Origin: an uncultured Poribacteria bacterium
GTDB lineage: Bacteria; Poribacteria; WGA-4E; WGA-3G
Direction of reading: 5' to 3'
NCBI GenBank assembly: GCA_958295855.1
Contig: OY282383.1
Coordinates: 2,708,481 to 2,772,480 of the forward strand
DNA: 64,000 nt
Shown here: piece by piece, positions 58,672 to 64,000 of the stretch
How the letters are laid out: every line of letters begins with the position of its first letter
How positions within the stretch are numbered: position 1 is the stretch's first letter
Notes under the pieces: generated by a model
The model's input: the letters and a program-made list of their open reading frames with translations, nothing else
What the model was told of the DNA's origin: nothing
Databases searched by the model: none
Made by a program: the position numbers and the translations under genes

Positions 58672-59673
58672 CTATACCCATCCATCCTCAACCATCAACG
58701 TTAAAGGCGATTCCATCTCTTCAAGGGGGAGATGAATCCGCCGCCGTTTCCGGGACGACTCATAAATTGCCATGAGTAGTTCGTGGGTAGCGTATCCCTG
58801 ATAACCGCTTGAACGGTGTTCCCTGTCCTCTTCAATAGCTGCGATCATGTCTTGCACAGGGTTAATTTCCGAAGGAAGTTCTGGCGTAACCCAAGCACCG
58901 CCGGATTCTGCGTTGCGGAAACGGACAGAGGGGCCGCCCGGGGCAGCCAGTTCGATTTCGCCCTCGGTTCCGTAGCAATAGATGTGATGGTACCCCGGGG
59001 CGGTATCGCTTCCCGATTCAATGATACCCCGGACATTGTTTTCAAACTTGAAATAACCGATGGAGAAATCCTCGGAGTGCAGCTCATATTTGGTTGGTGT
59101 GCCGATGCGTTCGATCTGACCGGCCACCCAAATGACGGGCCTGTCGCCGTAGAGGAATCGCATAATATCGACGGTATGTGTGGCGTTGTCCTTCAAATCA
59201 CCGCCGCTACAGATACCGTGAATGCGAACGAGGTCGCCGATAACCGCTTCGGCAATCATCTGTGCCGCGGCCAGATATGCTGCGCTAAACCGCGTCTGGT
59301 GGTCAATTGCCAATTTCACGCCGTGCTGTGAACAGGTTTCAAGCATCGCCCGCGCCTGTCCGAGATTCTCCGCCATCGGTTTTTCAGAAAGAATTCCCTT
59401 CACACCGCGTTTTGCAGTCTCGATGACGATGGGCGCGTGCAGTTTCGGGCGCGTACAAACGGAAACCAGATCAATTTCTTCTGTTTCGAGCATTTCAATG
59501 TAATCGGTATACTGTTTTTGGATGCTGTACTGTTCGCTGTATGCTTTCACCCGGTTGGCATCGATGTCGGCAGTCGCAATCAGCGAAGCCCTCGGTTCAT
59601 TCACATACCATCCGGCGTGCATGTGAGAAATTCCACCGCACCCAATTATTGCAACGTTGTAATTTTTGTCCAT
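58672..59673 (-). CDS. Gfo/Idh/MocA-family oxidoreductase
   Basis: The 333-residue protein has an N-terminal Rossmann fold with GCGGISHMHAGWY (NAD(P)-binding glycines), the conserved Lys-Pro motif SEKPMAENLGQA (around residue 97) and the C-terminal half typical of the family (GDLKDNATHTVDIMRFLYGD, with the His-x3-Asp catalytic pattern). These enzymes oxidise or reduce sugar or inositol derivatives in the cytoplasm. It lies upstream of the MFS gene on the same strand; a sugar-uptake-and-oxidation pair is plausible but inferred. Confidence 0.92.
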   Translation of the reverse strand: MDKNYNVAIIGCGGISHMHAGWYVNEPRASLIATADIDANRVKAYSEQYSIQKQYTDYIEMLETEEIDLVSVCTRPKLHAPIVIETAKRGVKGILSEKPMAENLGQARAMLETCSQHGVKLAIDHQTRFSAAYLAAAQMIAEAVIGDLVRIHGICSGGDLKDNATHTVDIMRFLYGDRPVIWVAGQIERIGTPTKYELHSEDFSIGYFKFENNVRGIIESGSDTAPGYHHIYCYGTEGEIELAAPGGPSVRFRNAESGGAWVTPELPSEINPVQDMIAAIEEDREHRSSGYQGYATHELLMAIYESSRKRRRIHLPLEEMESPLTLMVEDGWV

Positions 59674-59878
59674 TGTATGTTCCTCTTATTCCTTTTTTAC
59701 GGTTGCATCCGCTGAGAGCAATTATTTAGCGGTATATTTCTGATAGGATACCCTATTTTCTCCCTTTTGTCACCTTAAATTAGCCAAACTTTAGAACGAC
59801 TTCGGTAAGTTTCGGAAAATTACGCAATCTCCGTGCGCAAGAAAGAGAGGAACGTACCAACGAACAACACCACCGGAA

Positions 59879-60442
59879 TTAGTGGTCTTTTGGATTCAGA
59901 TGGACGCGTGTCATGCCCACGAAGTTCAGGAAATAGAACACAGCATCGTTTTTGGGTTCAATGAGATTGTCCTCTGTGCGAGCCGCTAAATTCGCGTCTA
60001 TTAAGGTCTTCACGGCTTCTTCGATCTCACCCGCTGAGATGCCACATTCCTTTGCCAGATTTTCAACAGATCTCTTCCCCGCCACTAACTGTCTTAAAAC
60101 AGCGACGACGGTGGGATTTGTGAAGATGCGCGCAAGATTCACAATCGCGGTATCTGGTGCTCCGGCTATAAAATTGTCAATGCTAGTTGTCCAGAGTGAG
60201 AAACGCCCGGACTTCTTTCCGGTAGAGGTACGATAGCGCCCCCCGTAGCACCATGTGATTGGGCTTTCCGCATTATAGGGGAGCCGACATAATGTTGAAA
60301 TTGCTTCTTTCTTTTCGGTGTCAAGAAAAGCATCCGATTCATTTGCGATGACGCTAAGTTGCTCTTGCAAATCAGCAATCTGACGCTGCATTTCTTCAAG
60401 AGTTGCCGTGAACTTGGATTCATCTCTCGCTTCGTCTGTCAT
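59879..60442 (-). CDS. Protein with coiled coil and winged-helix-like domain
   Basis: The 187-residue product starts with a charged coiled-coil segment (LEEMQRQIADLQEQLSVIAN). A region with WCYGGRYRTSTGKKSGRFSLWT follows. The C-terminal helix-turn-helix-like domain (FTNPTVVAVLRQLVAGKRSVENLAKECGISAGEIEEAVKTLID) has the layout of ArsR-type winged helices. It may be a transcriptional regulator or sensor; the ligand is unknown. The ATG at 60442 has GAGGAGAAAT just upstream. The open frame continues upstream through an unusual Arg-rich stretch, described separately. Confidence 0.6.
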   Translation of the reverse strand: MTDEARDESKFTATLEEMQRQIADLQEQLSVIANESDAFLDTEKKEAISTLCRLPYNAESPITWCYGGRYRTSTGKKSGRFSLWTTSIDNFIAGAPDTAIVNLARIFTNPTVVAVLRQLVAGKRSVENLAKECGISAGEIEEAVKTLIDANLAARTEDNLIEPKNDAVFYFLNFVGMTRVHLNPKDH

Positions 60443-60759
60443 GATAATTTCTCCTCTCAACTGGCTTTGGGAGCGATATTCCCCCTCGGTTGTAATATCT
60501 AGTGCCTCTTGAATCATGAACGCATACTTCTTTAGCCGTTGCCGCGCCCGGCGGATGCGACTCTTAAGCGAGTAGGTTAAAAACGGACAGCATCCAGCAA
60601 AAGCGTAGTGCCGACTATTGCAATTGCGTCGATTTAAGAGGCATCACAAAAGCCAAACTCGGTTCATCTTGTTGCGATACACGTTCCACGCACTCGTGCG
60701 GCGTGGATAAATGCCTCTGTTTTTTGATGGGCGTATGCATAGTTGTGAGGTCCCTTTTA
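60443..60759 (-). other. Upstream open stretch, possible sigma-factor remnant
   Basis: In the same frame as the winged-helix protein, the upstream codons read SLKSRIRRARQRLKKYAF, which resembles the end of sigma70 region 4 (KSRLxRARxxL). No region 2 precedes it. A short separate ORF of 41 codons (ending SLAFVMPLKSTQLQ) lies just upstream in another frame. This could be a decayed sigma-factor gene, or an upstream part of the winged-helix gene with a different start. No other gene is seen in these 317 bases. Confidence 0.25.
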
Positions 60760-61155
60760 TCAAGCAACCCATATCCAATAAATGTAAACGAATACAAATG
60801 CTATCCAAACCCACGCAACCGTTTTCATCACAATACTTTTCCACCCCTCTGTGGTGAAGTAATAGGCAATGTGATTGAATAGTAACATCAACGCGATCAG
60901 AGGGCCGAGGTATTGGTCATAGCCAAAACGTTGCCATGTGAGAAGTCCAAACACGTTGAAGGTAAGCAGGCAGAGAATAATCGTAAGGAAAACGTATTTC
61001 CAGAGAGAGCGTAATGTAAACTCGGTTTCTGCTGATAGTGCTTTTAAATCTTCAGGAGTGCCGGGATACATTTCTCGAAGTGCTTGTTGGCGTTCTTGTT
61101 CGTCTTTAATTTTCGCCTCAAGATCTCGTTTTTCAGTGTGGGTTAACTGGCGCAT
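60760..61155 (-). CDS. Small membrane protein with basic coiled-coil N-terminus
   Basis: This 131-residue protein has a charged helical N-terminal segment (LTHTEKRDLEAKIKDEQERQQALREMYPG). Three membrane segments follow around residues 50-70, 77-97 and 108-128, the last Trp-rich (TVAWVWIAFVFVYIYWIWVA). The topology resembles small proteins of unknown function that pair a cytoplasmic helical domain with a membrane anchor. I do not recognise a named family. The ATG at 61155 has AGGTG 6 bases upstream. Confidence 0.6.
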   Translation of the reverse strand: MRQLTHTEKRDLEAKIKDEQERQQALREMYPGTPEDLKALSAETEFTLRSLWKYVFLTIILCLLTFNVFGLLTWQRFGYDQYLGPLIALMLLFNHIAYYFTTEGWKSIVMKTVAWVWIAFVFVYIYWIWVA

Positions 61156-61263
61156 GAAAGTCACCTACTAACAGGTTATTGGAATTAGTTTTTATTTTAC
61201 AATAAATGCCATTCAAATGTCAATAGAAATGTCCGGGCCTTAGGATTAGGGCATTTAGTTCTC

Positions 61264-61324
61264 CCGTAGGCGGGATCTCTGAATCCCAACATCTCGCGGT
61301 AGGAGCGATCTCTGAATCGTGACG
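61264..61324. repeat. Two copies of a GATCTCTGAAT repeat
   Basis: CCGTAGGCGGGATCTCTGAAT and CGGTAGGAGCGATCTCTGAAT follow each other, with a related copy at 10943. Each can fold through GGGATCTCTGAATCCC or CGATCTCTGAATCG. They lie between a small membrane-protein gene and the sulfatase promoter. Confidence 0.6.
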
Positions 61325-61367
61325 TTGTGCCGAAAACGAAATAGCCCTACCCTCGGAGATACTTCTC

Positions 61368-61395
61368 TTGACAACAATCGATAGGTGTGTATAAT
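61368..61395 (+). promoter_or_regulatory. Near-consensus sigma70 promoter of the sulfatase gene
   Basis: TTGACA (61368-61373) and TATAAT (61390-61395) match the consensus perfectly and are spaced by 16 bases. The ATG at 61433 lies 37 bases downstream. This makes the upstream GTG at 61385, inside the -10 region, an unlikely start. Confidence 0.7.
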
Positions 61396-61432
61396 AAAAG
61401 AAAATCTGGTAAGGTTTCCCGAAGGAGTTGCA

Positions 61433-62890
61433 ATGCACAATCCAGGTCCGAATCTGTTATATATTCACTCCGACCAGCATGATGCTTACGTGATGGGTTG
61501 TTATGGCGACCGGCTGGTTCAGACACCTAATCTTGATAGGCTCGCTGCCGAAGGGGTAGTGTTTGAAAACGTCTATTGTCCTTCGCCGATCTGTGTGCCG
61601 TCTCGGATGTCGATGTTGAGCGGGCGATACCCTTACGAGAACGCGGTGTGGACAAACAGCCATGTCCTCGATTCTGGGATTCCAACTTTTGCACACGCGA
61701 TGGGCGCAGCAGGCTACCGGCCTGTCTTAATCGGGCGAATGCATGCACTCGGACCGGATCAGCTGCACGGTTATGCAGAGCGACTCGTCGGCGACCATGG
61801 ACCGAATCATCCGGGTGGGCGCGGTGTAGACCACGGGGAACTTTCCGGTACAGCGGGCCCTGCACGCGTGAGTCTCCAAAAATCGGGAGCCGGTCAAAGT
61901 GCCTATCAGGTTCACGATGAGGATGTGACTGCTGCAACCGTTGACTATATTAATCGGCTCGGTGTTCAAAAACGGGCGGGCTTGTTGGATACGCCGTTTT
62001 CTATCTCGGTTGGGTTTATGCTGCCGCATCAACCTTTTGTTGCGCGTCAAGAAGATTATCAACTTTACGAAGGGCGGATGACAATGCCTCAAAATCCTGA
62101 ACCTTTTTCAGAGGAATTGCATCCCTACTTTCGGTGGTGGCGTGAAAAGTGTGGCATCGTTTCGGTTTCCGATGCCGAGGTGCTCCGCGCACGCACGGCG
62201 TATTGGGCATTGGTAACGCGGATGGACATGATGATTGGGCAGATCTTGACATCCCTTAGAGAAAACGGTTTGGACGAAAATACACTGATTCTCTACAGCT
62301 CGGACCACGGCGAGCAGATCGGCGAACACGGGCTTTGGTGGAAACAGACATTCTATGAGCATTCGGTGAAAGTTCCCGCAATCCTTTCATGGCGCGGTAC
62401 TTTACCGGAAGGCGTGCGGTGCAATCGCGTCGTCAGTTCGCTGGATCTGAATGCGACGATGCTCGATGCCCTCGGTGCGACACCTTTGCCACATTCTCGT
62501 GGCCGAAGCACCCTACCGCTTCTTCGCGACGAAGACACGCGATGGGAAGACATCGCTTTCTCTGAGTATTGTACCGACGAGGGCTGTTATCATCGCATGG
62601 TTCGAGATGGGGATTGGAAACTCAATTATTATCACGGGCAACCAGTGCAGCTTTTCAATCTGAAGGAAGATCCGAATGAATTGCGGGACCGGGCAGACGA
62701 CCCGGGGTGCAGCAACATCTTGGCACAATTGACACAAAAGGTATTGGACGGTTGGAACCCTGATGAGGTTGCAGGGCAGATGGCTGCCAAACGCGCAGAC
62801 TTGCAAATTCTCAGCCGTTGGGGACGAAACACACAACCGGCGGATCAGTACCGTTGGAACCTGCTACCAGAGATGGATTATTTGGATTGA
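61433..62890 (+). CDS. Type I sulfatase (formylglycine-dependent)
   Basis: The 485-residue protein has the sulfatase signature CVPSRMSMLSG, with Cys54 as the residue oxidised to formylglycine. It also has the N-terminal metal motif IHSDQHDAYVMGCYGDRLVQTPNLDRLAAEGVVFENVY and the C-terminal metal site YSSDHGEQIGEHGLWWKQTFYEHS. It lacks a signal peptide, so it acts in the cytoplasm or is exported by an unknown route. It cleaves sulfate esters; the organic substrate, for example a sulfated glycan fragment, is not visible. The ATG at 61433 has GAAGGAG 5 bases upstream. A PhyH-family gene follows. Confidence 0.95.
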   Translation: MHNPGPNLLYIHSDQHDAYVMGCYGDRLVQTPNLDRLAAEGVVFENVYCPSPICVPSRMSMLSGRYPYENAVWTNSHVLDSGIPTFAHAMGAAGYRPVLIGRMHALGPDQLHGYAERLVGDHGPNHPGGRGVDHGELSGTAGPARVSLQKSGAGQSAYQVHDEDVTAATVDYINRLGVQKRAGLLDTPFSISVGFMLPHQPFVARQEDYQLYEGRMTMPQNPEPFSEELHPYFRWWREKCGIVSVSDAEVLRARTAYWALVTRMDMMIGQILTSLRENGLDENTLILYSSDHGEQIGEHGLWWKQTFYEHSVKVPAILSWRGTLPEGVRCNRVVSSLDLNATMLDALGATPLPHSRGRSTLPLLRDEDTRWEDIAFSEYCTDEGCYHRMVRDGDWKLNYYHGQPVQLFNLKEDPNELRDRADDPGCSNILAQLTQKVLDGWNPDEVAGQMAAKRADLQILSRWGRNTQPADQYRWNLLPEMDYLD

Positions 62891-62936
62891 GTAGTCTTTT
62901 GAATGAAAAAGCCTAAACTTGTCGTTGTGGGACGCG

Positions 62937-62965
62937 GGACAGAAATGGGGCTCCGCCCTTACGAA
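62937..62965 (+). repeat. Degenerate GGGCGGAG-type hairpin repeat
   Basis: GGGACAGAAATGGGGCTCCGCCCTTAC keeps the right arm and tail of the family (GGGCTCCGCCCTTACGAA) but has lost the left arm. It lies between the sulfatase and PhyH genes. Confidence 0.45.
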
Positions 62966-62997
62966 TGACGTGAATCTGGTATAAGAGGAGATACAAC

Positions 62998-63873
62998 ATG
63001 GCGAACAGTCCAATACTTAAGGGTGAACCTTTTAGTGAAGAGAAAACAGCACAGATAGCCGAACAATTCTTCCGTGATGGGTTCGTCCATATTCCGGGCG
63101 TGCTGACCGGCAAGGAGGTTGCCGCGCTCCGAGAGAAAACTGACGAACTCTTCGCAGATGCACAACTCGCAGAGAGAACAAACCCAGAACTGGCAGATGT
63201 GAGATATATCCAGATGGGCGCACACGCCGTGTCAGGCGAGTCGTTACCTTTCATTTTGCGGAACACGATCGAACTCGACCAGATCTTTCGGGATATGTTG
63301 CTCCGAGAGCCTATTCTGAGTTTGGCAGAGTCGATAGTCGGCAAGGACTGCAAGTTTTGCGGGCAGAATGTGCTGCGGAATCTCCCCGGGCTTTCCATTG
63401 ACCGGTGGCATGTCGACGGCTCTATCCACTTTCCTGTCAGCGATGAGATGCCGCGCCACGATGCTCGCCTGCGGATGCCTGTGATGTGGTTTACTGTTCA
63501 GATAGCGTTGAGCGATATTGATTCAATTGAGGAGGGACCCACGCAGTACGTGCGCTGCAGCCATTATTCCGGTAGGCATCCGAACGGTGCCGACTCTTCA
63601 CATGGGGAACCTGAATTTGAAGGTAATAAGCCAGTCTCTGTTTTCTGCAAGGCGGGCGACATCTATCTGCAGGATCCGCAGTGTTGGCACCGGGGCGCGC
63701 CGAACCTTTCCAATAAGACGCGTTATATTTTGCAATCGCAGTATGCGGCTTATTGGGCATATTGGCGGTTTAGTCTCTGCAACAGCGTGCCTGTGCCTGA
63801 AAATGCCCTCCAAAGTGCCAGCGATCGGTTGTTGAATCTATTGGGACGCAGCCGCCCAGGCACTGTGAATTGA
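62998..63873 (+). CDS. Phytanoyl-CoA dioxygenase (PhyH) family protein
   Basis: The 291-residue protein begins FFRDGFVHIPGVLTGKEVAALREKTDELF, the usual PhyH opening. The iron site is formed by HVDG (His and Asp, around residue 137) and the distal His in QDPQCWHRGAPNLSNKTRY, with the 2-oxoglutarate-binding Arg following. It is a non-haem Fe(II)/2-oxoglutarate dioxygenase; these enzymes hydroxylate diverse small molecules. The ATG is preceded by GAGGAG. It follows the sulfatase by 107 bases on the same strand. Confidence 0.93.
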   Translation: MANSPILKGEPFSEEKTAQIAEQFFRDGFVHIPGVLTGKEVAALREKTDELFADAQLAERTNPELADVRYIQMGAHAVSGESLPFILRNTIELDQIFRDMLLREPILSLAESIVGKDCKFCGQNVLRNLPGLSIDRWHVDGSIHFPVSDEMPRHDARLRMPVMWFTVQIALSDIDSIEEGPTQYVRCSHYSGRHPNGADSSHGEPEFEGNKPVSVFCKAGDIYLQDPQCWHRGAPNLSNKTRYILQSQYAAYWAYWRFSLCNSVPVPENALQSASDRLLNLLGRSRPGTVN

Positions 63874-63967
63874 TACATATCGCAGCCATCTCATAAAACG
63901 CATGCGAGGCACGGGGATGTCACACTACGGGATATGGAACGAATAGAAGCGAGGAAAAGGAACATGC

Positions 63968-64000
63968 ATGAAACACCACTACACTTCAGAACAATTACCG
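63968..64000 (+). CDS. Start of a gene cut by the window edge
   Basis: An AAGGA lies 6 bases before the ATG at 63968, giving MKHHYTSEQLP as the visible start. The YTxEQL opening is compatible with another PhyH-type dioxygenase, but 11 residues are too few to say. A second ATG at 63964 in another frame (MHETPLHFRTIT) is less well placed. Confidence 0.4.
   Translation, partial: MKHHYTSEQLP

Overview
The window looks like chromosomal DNA of a Gram-negative bacterium, most plausibly a member of Candidatus Poribacteria or a close PVC/FCB-type lineage. This is an inference from gene content, not a marker-gene assignment. The clues are a secreted leucine-rich-repeat protein with a dockerin and a C-terminal module of the NPFNPETW type, short TNLxxLxLxxNxISDIxPL repeat proteins, a sulfatase next to a phytanoyl-CoA dioxygenase family protein, a Gfo/Idh/MocA dehydrogenase, a DUF6785-like membrane protein, a DUF3782-type nuclease with coiled coil, a lipid A acyltransferase family protein, and many small interspersed hairpin repeats and heptamer arrays. 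I saw no rRNA, tRNA, CRISPR array, transposase or phage gene.

Layout. 1-3.5 kb: the 5' end of a MobA-like nucleotidyltransferase, a YdjY-acylphosphatase fusion and a DUF481 outer-membrane protein (all minus), then a nucleoside hydrolase converging on a small lipoprotein. 3.6-5.1 kb: M32 carboxypeptidase. 5.4-13.5 kb: an enlarged phosphate-transport (Pst) cluster on the plus strand: pstS, pstC, pstA, a voltage-gated K+ channel, three PstB-like ATPases, a second shortened PstA-like permease and phoU. It is followed on the minus strand by an MscS channel and a PhoB-type regulator; no sensor kinase is present. 16-33.7 kb: housekeeping and accessory genes (M28 peptidase, orphan ABC ATPase, two LRR fragments, DUF6785-like membrane protein, CtpA-type protease, LpxL-like acyltransferase, two paralogous membrane proteins, HAD hydrolase, DUF1156 DNA methylase, ThDP enzyme). 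34-43.6 kb: a MoxR/DUF58/VWA (Bat-type) operon read on the minus strand. 43.8-45.1 kb: a coiled-coil PD-(D/E)XK protein. 45.3-54.2 kb: one secreted TPR protein of 2964 residues. 54.4-64 kb: cupin, LRR-dockerin protein, MFS transporter, oxidoreductase, two small proteins, sulfatase, PhyH protein and the start of another gene.

Most notable. (1) The three ATPases of the Pst cluster have complementary defects: two keep the LSGGQ-type signature but have lost the Q-loop Gln and the switch His, while the third keeps Q and H but has lost the signature. This predicts obligate heterodimers with a single working ATP site, which is unusual for a Pst importer. (2) The secreted LRR protein has eight 66-bp repeats that are almost identical except at three codons per repeat, exactly those for the exposed strand positions, resembling an antigen-receptor or ligand-binding diversification pattern. 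(3) Heptanucleotide arrays sit in the leaders of several genes (K+ channel, phoU, moxR, a VWA gene) and inside the second PstA-like gene, where slippage would shift the frame. (4) The 2964-residue TPR protein and the heptad-quantised coiled-coil nuclease are extreme repeat proteins. All functional statements rest on motif reading alone; no searches were run.
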